This document shows positions 27,188 to 35,589 of a stretch of DNA of 64,000 nt, one piece after another. The stretch is from Flavobacterium alvei (GTDB lineage: Bacteria; Bacteroidota; Bacteroidia; Flavobacteriales; Flavobacteriaceae): contig NZ_PQVG01000006.1 in assembly GCF_002920895.1 (NCBI RefSeq), forward strand, positions 186,001 through 250,000. Direction: 5' to 3'. Each line of letters starts with the position of its first letter. The first letter of the stretch is position 1. The position numbers and the translations under genes are program-made. Under the pieces are notes generated by a model. That model did not search any database and had not been told where the DNA came from. It saw nothing but the letters and a program-made list of their open reading frames with translations.

Positions 27188-27886
27188 ATGAGTAATCCAT
27201 TTTCTGATAACGGCCAAATAGGGGTGGTGACCACTTTTTCTGAACTGGTAAATACCCATTTTAAGGAAGAAAGGAATGCCCTGTGCTGGTACCGAAATTT
27301 GGAAGGCGATTTCAAGGAGATTGTAGGCCAACTGCAACTAAAAGAAAACATAACCGAAGTTGATCCTGAGGATTTACTGTCACTTCAACTATCGGAAAAA
27401 GGAAAATTGGCAAGGGAAATCATCTTGAATGATTGGCGATTATTGTCCGATTTTGGAGCTTCGCCCTCTCTTAATTTGCTTAAATGTTATGAGCGTGACG
27501 ATGAATTCGATTTCATATCCACCGATGTGTATTCGTATCATGTAGATCGTTCACCCATTGCAACAGATACTTTTTTGTGTACCTATCACGGAGCTGCAAG
27601 CGACATTATTGCCAATGAACAAGCAGAGCAAAAAATACTGATTCCCGAAATTCGAAAGAAGTTGGCAGCACTTTATGAAGGTCCATCAGAGGAATTTGAA
27701 ACCTTTTTAAAGGAAAATTTCTTCGATTTGCATTATCAGGCTCACCCCAATGCCGCACCCATTAATTTGGGGTTGGGACATCTATGGCGTCTGGCCGTGG
27801 ATCATCCTAAACAAGAGGTTCTGCCTTGTATTCACAGAGCACCCATAGAAAATGAAGGAGAATATCGTTTGTTACTGATTTGTTAA
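27188..27886 (+). CDS. DUF1826 domain protein
   Basis: This 232-aa soluble protein has the hallmarks I associate with DUF1826: a central DVYSYHVDRSPIATDTFLCT followed by YHGAASD, and a C-terminal CIHRAP segment. Conserved His and Cys residues in these blocks suggest metal binding. In other bacteria DUF1826 genes lie near zinc/cobalt (Zur/COG0523) genes, but no such partner is here. The start ATG is 36 nt after the TAATTTTG box. It converges with the next gene across 17 nt. Confidence 0.75.
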   Translation: MSNPFSDNGQIGVVTTFSELVNTHFKEERNALCWYRNLEGDFKEIVGQLQLKENITEVDPEDLLSLQLSEKGKLAREIILNDWRLLSDFGASPSLNLLKCYERDDEFDFISTDVYSYHVDRSPIATDTFLCTYHGAASDIIANEQAEQKILIPEIRKKLAALYEGPSEEFETFLKENFFDLHYQAHPNAAPINLGLGHLWRLAVDHPKQEVLPCIHRAPIENEGEYRLLLIC

Positions 27887-27903
27887 TTGTTATATTTTAC
27901 CTA

Positions 27904-29448
27904 TTATCGATTACTCAACTTCGCTTTTTCCTTGATAATGTCACTAATTTTGCGGTTTTCGATTTTGCTTTCTAGCCAAGAAATGATATCTAGATAAAGG
28001 AACGCTCTTTTCTCGTAGGTGTTTTTCTCTAATTCGACAAAACGTTCTTTTACCTTAATGAATTCTTTTTTGATGTCACTTGGATAAATGGTGCTTAATT
28101 TTTTCAAAAAGCGAATGATTTCCTTTTGTACTTCATGCAAATCGTTCATTTTGATTAAAAATTTATAGGTGCTCACCAACTGATTTTCTAAGTTGAAATC
28201 TTTTCCAGATTCGTAATGCGCAATCAAACACAACAATCGGGCAAAGCAAGCCAAATCTTCGCGAACATAAAGGTTTTTGTTATTGATGATTTTCTCTAAA
28301 TAAAACACACATTCATTGTATTTTTCGTTGCCAAAATAAATACAAGCAATTTTGTAGTAAAACAACATTTCGTGATGCTCGTCCAAATGCTCATTGTGCA
28401 AATCTATTTTGTCTAACACTTCTGGAATCAAGTATTCAGCTTCAGCAAATGTGCCTTCGAGGATGTGATAATTGAGTTTGTTATTGTACAAATACAGAAA
28501 TGAAAGCGAAGTGATATTGTCATTGACAGGAAACTGAGGATCATTGATTGTTTCTTCTAGCATTTCTAGATATTTCTTGAAATTGGTCTTGTATTTGAGC
28601 ATAAAAAGCGATTCCAATAAATAATGATTTCCTTTCAAGAAAAACACTGGATTTAGGAAAATCATATTTCTATTGTCATAAAAAAGCGTAACCCATTTAT
28701 GCGAAAACTTGTAACACGACAAGAAATCCTGAACTAAGAAACTTCGCCAAAGATTAGCATTGAAATACCAATATCGCTCACGGAATCCATACTTTTTTTC
28801 GTCAAATTTGGAGATGTGTTTTTTGAAATAATCATCTATGTATTTGTACTCTTCGTCACTTCGTACATAACCTGTTTTCAGCATAATGCCGTACAATTGC
28901 AAAGACAAATTCGATAATTTGCTCGAAATAGTATTCTTATAATTCAGCTCTTTTGCCTGAATAACTAATTCATCGGCTCGACCTTGAATACTTCGCGTAA
29001 TATATTGTGATTCAATTAGTTTTTCGAATTCGACAATTTCATAAGCCATGTATTTTTCGTCATTCTCTAAAGCTTGTTGTTTGGTTTTATCCAAGATTTT
29101 CAAACTTTGCTTGTACAAACCTTTGTTGTAAAGTATGGCAGCAAAATCAATTTGTTCTCTTAGCTGATAGCGAATGTTTTGGCTAGGAATATTCAAGCGA
29201 ATGCTCACCAATATTTGTTTGTATAAATACGATTTAAGATTGGATAATTGCACTTTTTTGATGATACCGCTTTTCAGAATAAGTTTCTCGTCATAGGCTT
29301 CCGATTTGTCCAAAATATTGAATAATTCGATAAATTTTGTATTCGAACTCGTTTCAAGACGACTCGCAAAAATCTTGAATTGCCTTTTTTCAGACTTAGA
29401 AAGTGATTTTATTAAAACAAATAAAGAATCTTTTTGATGGTTAGCCAT
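27904..29448 (-). CDS. Conserved Bacteroidota helical-repeat protein (514 aa)
   Basis: I do not recognise a named domain. The protein is made almost wholly of amphipathic helices arranged like TPR repeats (AAILYNKGLYKQSLKILDK, ACIYFGNEKYNECVFYLEK), beginning MANHQKDSLFVLIKSLSKSE, a start I have seen in many flavobacterial hypotheticals. It has no signal peptide and probably acts as a cytoplasmic scaffold. It is divergently transcribed from leuA. Confidence 0.7.
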   Translation of the reverse strand: MANHQKDSLFVLIKSLSKSEKRQFKIFASRLETSSNTKFIELFNILDKSEAYDEKLILKSGIIKKVQLSNLKSYLYKQILVSIRLNIPSQNIRYQLREQIDFAAILYNKGLYKQSLKILDKTKQQALENDEKYMAYEIVEFEKLIESQYITRSIQGRADELVIQAKELNYKNTISSKLSNLSLQLYGIMLKTGYVRSDEEYKYIDDYFKKHISKFDEKKYGFRERYWYFNANLWRSFLVQDFLSCYKFSHKWVTLFYDNRNMIFLNPVFFLKGNHYLLESLFMLKYKTNFKKYLEMLEETINDPQFPVNDNITSLSFLYLYNNKLNYHILEGTFAEAEYLIPEVLDKIDLHNEHLDEHHEMLFYYKIACIYFGNEKYNECVFYLEKIINNKNLYVREDLACFARLLCLIAHYESGKDFNLENQLVSTYKFLIKMNDLHEVQKEIIRFLKKLSTIYPSDIKKEFIKVKERFVELEKNTYEKRAFLYLDIISWLESKIENRKISDIIKEKAKLSNR

Positions 29449-29538
29449 TGTAAAATAAAGTAATGTAATATGTTGTAATTAAGATAGTTATAATGCTTTT
29501 ATATTCCTTATAAACAGTATAATTCCTAAATAATGAAT

Positions 29539-29568
29539 TTTGTAATAGAGTAATGAAATGTATTTTTG
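29539..29568 (+). promoter_or_regulatory. Promoter of the leuA-ilvBNC operon
   Basis: TTTG (29539-29542) and TATTTTTG (29561-29568) are spaced by 18 nt, a good fit to the Bacteroidota -33/-7 consensus. The leuA ATG is at 29603. Confidence 0.6.
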
Positions 29569-29602
29569 TTCAAAGATGTGAAATTACATTAAATATTTTA
29601 AA

Positions 29603-30778
29603 ATGAATAGAGAGAAAGTCCAAATTTTTGATACCACTTTAAGAGACGGCGAACAAGTCCCAGGATGTAAACTAGATACTGCGCAAAAATTAGTTATTGC
29701 CAATCGACTGGACGAAATGGGAGTTGATATTATTGAAGCAGGTTTTCCAGTTTCAAGTCCCGGCGATTTTTTATCCGTTTCTGAAATCAGCAAGATTGTA
29801 AAAAATGCCACTGTTTGCGGACTTACAAGAGCTGTAAAAAATGATATAGATGTTGCTGGAGCAGCTTTGAAATATGCCAAAAAACCACGTATTCATACTG
29901 GAATTGGAACATCAAATTCACATATAGTACACAAATTAAATACCACAAGAGAAGATATTATTGCTAGAGCAAAATATGCGGTTTCTTATGCAAAATCTTA
30001 TGTCGAAGATGTAGAATTTTATGCTGAAGATGCAGGCCGAACAGAGAATGATTTCTTGGCACGAGTCTGTGAGGAAGTCATAAAATCAGGAGCTACCGTA
30101 TTGAATATTCCAGACACAACAGGATATTGTTTGCCAGAAGAATATGGTGCAAAAATAAAATACCTAAAAGAAAATGTAAAAGGAATTGAAAACGTAATTA
30201 TTTCTTGTCATTGTCATAATGATTTAGGTATGGCGACTGCCAATTCTATTGCAGGAGTAATAAATGGTGCAAGACAAATAGAATGTACTATCAATGGAAT
30301 AGGAGAAAGAGCAGGAAACACAGCACTTGAAGAAGTGGTAATGATCCTAAAACAACATCCTTATTTGAATTTAGACACCAGTATCAATTCTCGACAATTG
30401 AATGAAATGAGTAGATTGGTCTCAGATAGTATGGGAATGATTGTGCAACCCAATAAAGCAATTGTCGGAGCAAACGCCTTTTCACACAGTTCTGGAATTC
30501 ACCAAGACGGAGTTATAAAAAATAGGGAAACCTATGAAATTATGGATCCTTTAGAAGTGGGTGTCACCGAATCTTCTATCATTCTTACAGCAAGAAGTGG
30601 TAGAGCAGCATTGGCTTACAGAGCTAAAAAAGTGGGTTATGAATTGACAAAAGTGCAATTGGATATTGTCTATGTCGAATTCTTGAAATTCGCAGACCTT
30701 AAAAAAGAAGTTTTAGATTCAGATATTCATCAAATTGTTGAAGCCTGTAAAATTGAAGGCGATATCATTAGATGCTAA
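29603..30778 (+). CDS. leuA: 2-isopropylmalate synthase family protein, short form without regulatory domain
   Basis: This 391-aa HMGL-like TIM-barrel enzyme has DTTLRDGEQ near the N-terminus, the metal-binding HCHND motif near residue 202, and the GERAGN block. It should condense acetyl-CoA with a 2-oxoacid, most likely 2-oxoisovalerate, the first committed leucine step. At 391 aa it lacks the C-terminal LeuA dimer/feedback domain of about 500-aa enzymes. Homocitrate or citramalate synthase cannot be excluded, but its place just upstream of ilvBNC favours branched-chain amino acid synthesis. leuB, leuC and leuD are not in the window. Confidence 0.82.
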   Translation: MNREKVQIFDTTLRDGEQVPGCKLDTAQKLVIANRLDEMGVDIIEAGFPVSSPGDFLSVSEISKIVKNATVCGLTRAVKNDIDVAGAALKYAKKPRIHTGIGTSNSHIVHKLNTTREDIIARAKYAVSYAKSYVEDVEFYAEDAGRTENDFLARVCEEVIKSGATVLNIPDTTGYCLPEEYGAKIKYLKENVKGIENVIISCHCHNDLGMATANSIAGVINGARQIECTINGIGERAGNTALEEVVMILKQHPYLNLDTSINSRQLNEMSRLVSDSMGMIVQPNKAIVGANAFSHSSGIHQDGVIKNRETYEIMDPLEVGVTESSIILTARSGRAALAYRAKKVGYELTKVQLDIVYVEFLKFADLKKEVLDSDIHQIVEACKIEGDIIRC

Positions 30779-30817
30779 TTTAAAAGCAAAAAAAAGTAAT
30801 ACTATTAAAATAGTAAT

Positions 30818-30846
30818 CTCGGCTTCCTAAATATAAGAAGGCTGAG
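30818..30846 (+). promoter_or_regulatory. Hairpin beside the ilvB ribosome-binding site
   Basis: CTCGGCTTC and GAAGGCTGAG pair with one G bulge and one G-U. The hairpin directly precedes AAAGGA and an A-rich spacer before the ilvB ATG. It lacks a T run, so it is not a simple terminator; it may tune ilvB translation or mRNA stability. Confidence 0.4.
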
Positions 30847-30864
30847 AAAGGAAAAAAAACAATA

Positions 30865-32562
30865 ATGGAAAATAATAAAATATCAGGTGCAGAAGCGGTT
30901 ATTAGATGCTTATTAGCCGAAGGTGTTGACTTGGTTTATGGATATCCAGGTGGAGCCATAATGCCAGTTTACGACGAATTATATAAATTTCAAGATCAAT
31001 TGCACCACGTTTTGGTGCGTCACGAACAAGGTGCGGCTCATGCTGCCCAAGGTTATGCTAGAGTTACTGGAAAAGTAGGGGTGGCTATTGCTACTTCAGG
31101 ACCAGGAGCCACGAATTTAGTTACAGGAATAGCCGATGCTCAAATCGATTCGACTCCTTTGGTTTGTATTACAGGTCAAGTCGGAAAACATTTATTGGGT
31201 TCGGATGCATTTCAGGAAACGGATATCATCGGAATTTCGACGCCAGTAACTAAATGGAACTATCAAGTTACCGAAGCTCACGAAATACCAGAAATCATTG
31301 CCAAAGCTTTTTATATCGCCAAATCAGGTCGTCCAGGTCCGGTTTTGATTGATATTACCAAAAATGCTCAATTCGATACTTTAGATTTTGATTATAAAAA
31401 ATGTACGGGAATTAGAAGTTACCTTCCTAAACCGATTTTGAATCTTCAAAAAGTACAAGAAGCAGCCGATTTAATTAATAATGCCAAAAAACCATTCATC
31501 GTTTTTGGTCAAGGTATTATTTTAAGTCAAGCCGAAGAGCAATTAAAAAGATTCGTAGAAAAATCAGGAATTCCAGCTGCTTGGACTATTTTGGGACTTT
31601 CAGCTTTGCCAACAGAACACCCATTAAATGTGGGAATGGTGGGAATGCACGGTAATTACGGCCCCAATATATTGACTAATGAATGCGATGTATTAATCGC
31701 ACTTGGAATGCGTTTTGACGACCGAGTTACAGGAAATTTGGCTACTTATGCCAAACAAGCCAAAATAATTCATTTCGAAATTGACCCTTCTGAAGTGGAT
31801 AAAAACGTGAAAACAGATGTTGCCGTTTTAGCCGATGTAAAAGAATCTTTGACAGCTATAATTCCTTTAATTGACAAAAAATCGCACGATTCTTGGCACA
31901 ATGAATTTAAGGAAAAATATAAAATTGAATTTGATGCCGTTATCAACGAAGAATTGATTCCAACAAATGGCAAAGGAATTTCGATGGGAGAAACTATCGA
32001 AATGATTAATAAACACTCAAAAGGCGATGCCATAATGGTTTCGGACGTAGGACAACATCAAATGTTTGCTTGTCGTTATGCCAAATTCAATTCATCCAAA
32101 AGTAACGTTACTTCTGGCGGATTGGGAACTATGGGATTTGCTTTGCCTGCTGCAATTGGTGCCAAAATGGGACAACCCAATCGCGAAGTAGTAGCTATTA
32201 TTGGCGATGGAGGTTTTCAAATGAACATACAAGAACTGGGTACAATTTTTCAAACCCAAGTGCCTGTGAAAATTGTGGTTTTGAACAATGAATTTTTAGG
32301 GATGGTACGCCAATGGCAAGAATTGTTTTTCGATAATCGTTATGCATCAACCAAAATGATCAATCCAAATTTTGTGGCCATTGCTGAAGGATATCACATC
32401 AAATCGAAAAGAATTAGCCAAAGAGAAGATTTGGATGCTGCAGTTGCCGAAATGTTGGCTTCAAAAGATTCTTACTTCTTGGAAGTTATGGTAGAGAAAG
32501 AAAACAATGTATTCCCAATGATACCAACAGGAGCTTCGGTTTCTGATATGAGATTATCCTAA
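30865..32562 (+). CDS. ilvB: Acetolactate synthase, large (catalytic) subunit
   Basis: The 565-aa ThDP enzyme shows GYPGGAIMPVYDEL, the activating Glu in VRHEQGAAHAAQGYAR, and the ThDP motif GDGGFQMNIQELGT with NN at VVLNNEFLGM. It joins two pyruvates, or pyruvate and 2-oxobutyrate, for valine, leucine and isoleucine synthesis. FAD-binding residues of the anabolic type are present. The small subunit follows 95 nt downstream after an A/T-rich palindromic repeat. Dihydroxyacid dehydratase (ilvD), often first in this operon, is not in the window. Confidence 0.95.
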   Translation: MENNKISGAEAVIRCLLAEGVDLVYGYPGGAIMPVYDELYKFQDQLHHVLVRHEQGAAHAAQGYARVTGKVGVAIATSGPGATNLVTGIADAQIDSTPLVCITGQVGKHLLGSDAFQETDIIGISTPVTKWNYQVTEAHEIPEIIAKAFYIAKSGRPGPVLIDITKNAQFDTLDFDYKKCTGIRSYLPKPILNLQKVQEAADLINNAKKPFIVFGQGIILSQAEEQLKRFVEKSGIPAAWTILGLSALPTEHPLNVGMVGMHGNYGPNILTNECDVLIALGMRFDDRVTGNLATYAKQAKIIHFEIDPSEVDKNVKTDVAVLADVKESLTAIIPLIDKKSHDSWHNEFKEKYKIEFDAVINEELIPTNGKGISMGETIEMINKHSKGDAIMVSDVGQHQMFACRYAKFNSSKSNVTSGGLGTMGFALPAAIGAKMGQPNREVVAIIGDGGFQMNIQELGTIFQTQVPVKIVVLNNEFLGMVRQWQELFFDNRYASTKMINPNFVAIAEGYHIKSKRISQREDLDAAVAEMLASKDSYFLEVMVEKENNVFPMIPTGASVSDMRLS

Positions 32563-32565
32563 AAA

Positions 32566-32645
32566 GTTTAAAAGGTTAAAAGGTTATAGGATTAAAGTTA
32601 TTGAATTTTAAGCGATTAAACTTTTAAACGATTAAACCTTTAAAC
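32566..32645 (+). repeat. A/T-rich palindromic intergenic repeat between ilvB and ilvN
   Basis: GTTTAAAAGGTTAAA on the left pairs imperfectly with GATTAAACCTTTAAAC on the right. It is related to the element at 21038-21097. It nearly fills the ilvB-ilvN gap. Confidence 0.55.
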
Positions 32646-32657
32646 AAAAAATAAAAA

Positions 32658-33179
32658 ATGGAAAATAAAATATTCACCATTTCTGTTTATTCAGAAAACA
32701 ACGTTGGCTTATTGAATCGAATTTCAGGAATTTTCTTGAAACGCCACATCAATATATTGAGTTTAAATGTATCCGAATCGGAAATTGAAAATGTTTCCCG
32801 TTTCATTATTGTGGTAAACACTACCGAAAAATGGGTACAAAACATTGTAGGTCAAATCGAAAAACAAATAGAAGTTATCAAAGCTTTCTATCATATTGAT
32901 GAAGAAACTATCTTTCTTGAAAGTGCAATTTTCAAAATTGAATCTAGCTTATTATTCGACGAAAGACAAATTCAAAACATTATAAAAGAAAGTCATTCGG
33001 AGATAGTCACTGTATCTAGAGACTTTTTTGTGATATCAAAATCAGGAAAACGCTCCGAAATCAATGACTTATACAACAAATTAAAACCTTATGGAATTAT
33101 GCAATTTGTTCGTTCAGGACGAATTTCAGTTTCTAAAGAAAAAATGGAAATATCCACAATATTAGAAGAACTAAAATAG
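32658..33179 (+). CDS. ilvN: Acetolactate synthase, small regulatory subunit
   Basis: The first 75 residues form an ACT domain (ISVYSENNVGLLNRISGIF, then RFIIVV), the valine-binding part of IlvN. The C-terminal half (IIKESHSEIVTVSRDFFVI) matches the second domain of 160-170-aa small subunits. It should stabilise IlvB and confer feedback control. The gap to ilvC contains a run of 12-13 A residues near 33219 that could shift on replication. Confidence 0.93.
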   Translation: MENKIFTISVYSENNVGLLNRISGIFLKRHINILSLNVSESEIENVSRFIIVVNTTEKWVQNIVGQIEKQIEVIKAFYHIDEETIFLESAIFKIESSLLFDERQIQNIIKESHSEIVTVSRDFFVISKSGKRSEINDLYNKLKPYGIMQFVRSGRISVSKEKMEISTILEELK

Positions 33180-33273
33180 ATTACAGTTAGCAGAAAGCAG
33201 ATTTCATATTGTAATGCAAAAAAAAAAAAACAATTATAAAATTATAAATCATTCAATTATTAAATATTAAAAA

Positions 33274-34746
33274 ATGGCAAATTATTTCAATTCATTACCA
33301 CTTAGATTACAATTAGAACAATTAGGCGTTTGCGAATTCATGGATCAATCCGAATTTGCAGATGGAATCGAAGCACTTAAAGGGAAAAAAGTAGTTATCG
33401 TAGGTTGTGGAGCTCAAGGTTTGAACCAAGGTTTGAATATGAGAGATTCTGGCTTAGACATTTCTTATGCTTTGCGTGCTGAAGCAATTGCACAAAAAAG
33501 AGCTTCATTTATGAATGCTGCTGATAATGGTTTCAAAGTGGGAACTTATGAGGAATTAATTCCAACTGCTGATTTGGTTTGTAACCTTACACCAGACAAA
33601 CAACATACTGCTGTTGTGGGAGCTATTATGCCTTTGATGAAAAAAGGAGCAACTTTGGCTTATTCTCACGGTTTCAACATCGTTGAAGAAGGAATGCAAA
33701 TTCGTAAAGACTTAACCGTTATCATGTGTGCTCCAAAATGTCCAGGTTCTGAAGTTCGTGAAGAATACAAAAGAGGTTTTGGTGTTCCAACACTTATCGC
33801 AGTTCACCCTGAAAACGACCCGAATGGAGTAGGTTTGGCACAAGCCAAAGCATATGCAGTTGCAACTGGAGGAAACAGAGCGGGAGTTTTACGTTCTTCT
33901 TTCGTAGCAGAAGTAAAATCAGATTTAATGGGAGAGCAAACTATTCTTTGTGGTTTGTTGCAAACAGGTTCTATCTTGTGTTTTGACAAAATGGTTGCCG
34001 AAGGTGTTGATGCTGGATATGCTTCTAAATTAATTCAATACGGATGGGAAACTATTACTGAAGCCTTGAAACACGGTGGTATCACCAATATGATGGATAG
34101 ATTATCTAATCCAGCTAAAATTACAGCTTTTAAAGTTTCAGAAGAATTAAAAGACATTATGCGTCCGTTATTCCAAAAACATATGGATGATATTATCTCT
34201 GGTGAATTTTCTAAAACTATGATGGAAGACTGGGCTAATGATGATGTAAATTTATTGTCTTGGAGAGCTGCAACTGGAGAAACTAATTTTGAAAAAACGC
34301 CAGCTGGAAATGTTGAAATTTCTGAGCAAGAATATTTTGACAATGGTGTGTTAATGGTGGCAATGGTAAAAGCTGGTGTTGAATTAGCTTTCGAAGCCAT
34401 GACCGATTCAGGAATTATTGAAGAATCTGCTTATTACGAATCATTACACGAAACTCCATTAATTGCTAACACCATTGCAAGAAAAAAATTATTCGAAATG
34501 AACCGTGTAATTTCTGATACTGCTGAGTACGGGTGTTATTTGTTTGACCACGCTTGTAAACCATTAATCGCTGAGTATGTGAAAAATGCACCAAGTAATT
34601 TAGTAGGACGTCCATTCAATGACGGAAATAATGGTGTAGATAATAAAGAATTGATTGATGTAAATTATATCATCAGAAATCACCCAGTTGAAGAAGTTGG
34701 AGCATGGTTAAGAGAATCCATGACTGCAATGAAAAAAATTGGATAA
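33274..34746 (+). CDS. ilvC: Ketol-acid reductoisomerase, long (class II) form
   Basis: At 490 aa it is the long KARI found in enterobacteria and Bacteroidota rather than the 330-aa class I. The Rossmann motif [17 protein letters not shown], the TPDKQH segment and the duplicated helical C-terminus ([34 protein letters not shown]) are intact. It isomerises and reduces acetolactate with NADPH. It is the last gene of the leuA-ilvBNC unit; a strong hairpin terminator lies 164 nt downstream. Confidence 0.96.
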   Translation: MANYFNSLPLRLQLEQLGVCEFMDQSEFADGIEALKGKKVVIVGCGAQGLNQGLNMRDSGLDISYALRAEAIAQKRASFMNAADNGFKVGTYEELIPTADLVCNLTPDKQHTAVVGAIMPLMKKGATLAYSHGFNIVEEGMQIRKDLTVIMCAPKCPGSEVREEYKRGFGVPTLIAVHPENDPNGVGLAQAKAYAVATGGNRAGVLRSSFVAEVKSDLMGEQTILCGLLQTGSILCFDKMVAEGVDAGYASKLIQYGWETITEALKHGGITNMMDRLSNPAKITAFKVSEELKDIMRPLFQKHMDDIISGEFSKTMMEDWANDDVNLLSWRAATGETNFEKTPAGNVEISEQEYFDNGVLMVAMVKAGVELAFEAMTDSGIIEESAYYESLHETPLIANTIARKKLFEMNRVISDTAEYGCYLFDHACKPLIAEYVKNAPSNLVGRPFNDGNNGVDNKELIDVNYIIRNHPVEEVGAWLRESMTAMKKIG

Positions 34747-34845
34747 CAGAATAAAATAGTTGGGGATTATTGTATTGTATCGTTTTTATAATATTTTTGA
34801 ATTAGTTAGAACAAAAAAAACAACATAAGATGCAGTCAAATCAAA

Positions 34846-34883
34846 TTCACTTAACTTGAAACCCAAGTTGATGGTTAAGTGAA
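34846..34883. repeat. Nested inverted repeat downstream of ilvC
   Basis: TTCACTTAAC (34846-34855) and GTTAAGTGAA (34874-34883) are perfectly complementary, with an inner ACTTG/CAAGT stem. There is no T run, so it may be a processing or stability hairpin. Confidence 0.5.
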
Positions 34884-34909
34884 ATAATCCCTAGGCATTT
34901 TAAAAAATA

Positions 34910-34944
34910 AAAGCGAAATAGATGAACTTCTATTTCGCTTTTTT
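34910..34944. terminator. Bidirectional terminator between ilvC and the exonuclease gene
   Basis: A perfect 13-bp stem AAAGCGAAATAGA / TCTATTTCGCTTT with a 6-nt loop is flanked by A on the left and T on the right, fitting termination of both convergent units. Confidence 0.88.
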
Positions 34945-34992
34945 AATATATTAACCTTTATAAATAGCTGAATTTAAATAGGTTGTATTTAT

Positions 34993-35589
34993 CTAATTCA
35001 ATCCCAATCTTGATTTCAATTTAAGAAAAAGCAGAGCAATTTTATAAGCATCTTCGGATGAAGAATTTCTATCACTAACAGGTATTTTATAAATTTTACA
35101 TAATTCTTCGAGAGAAAATTGTTTGTTATTAATATCAAGCAACTTACGATGCATCACATCTATGTCCAAGGCTTCATTTTTTAATCTTCCACAATCTAGT
35201 CGTTCTAAAGCTACATTAATCATTTCTACATCAAAATCAATGTGATGACCTACTAAAACAGCATTTCCTATAAATTCAACAAGAGCCTGAATTGCTTCAT
35301 ATTCTCCCATTTTTTTCATTTTAGTTTCGATAGTAAATTCATTCGAAATTCCATTTTCGTGAAAGAATTTGTATTGAGCAATAACGGTCTCAAAGCTATC
35401 TCTAATAACAATACTGTTATTAATTATAGCAAAAGCGCCTAGAGATACAATTACATCCTTTTCAAGACTCAAACCAGTCGTTTCGGCAGAAATCACCACA
35501 AATCGATTTGATTTTTTTTCAAATTTAGAAAGGTATCTTTTCCAAAAATCAGGATATTCCTTGTTGATATTTTTTATCCAGTCTAGCAT
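34993..35589 (-). CDS. DnaQ-like DEDDh exonuclease homologue lacking catalytic residues
   Basis: The 198-aa fold follows 3'-5' exonucleases: motif I region FVVISAETTGL (residues 30-40), motif II GHHIDFDVEMI with Asp120, and motif III DRNSSSEDA with Asp180. Normally motif I is D-x-E-T-T-G and motif III has His five residues before the last Asp. Here Ser34 replaces the first Asp and Asn175 replaces the His, while Glu36, Asp120 and Asp180 remain. It is therefore probably inactive or strongly impaired. Its ATG overlaps the upstream DUF294 stop by one base (TAATG), a pairing common in Bacteroidota. Confidence 0.8.
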   Translation of the reverse strand: MLDWIKNINKEYPDFWKRYLSKFEKKSNRFVVISAETTGLSLEKDVIVSLGAFAIINNSIVIRDSFETVIAQYKFFHENGISNEFTIETKMKKMGEYEAIQALVEFIGNAVLVGHHIDFDVEMINVALERLDCGRLKNEALDIDVMHRKLLDINNKQFSLEELCKIYKIPVSDRNSSSEDAYKIALLFLKLKSRLGLN

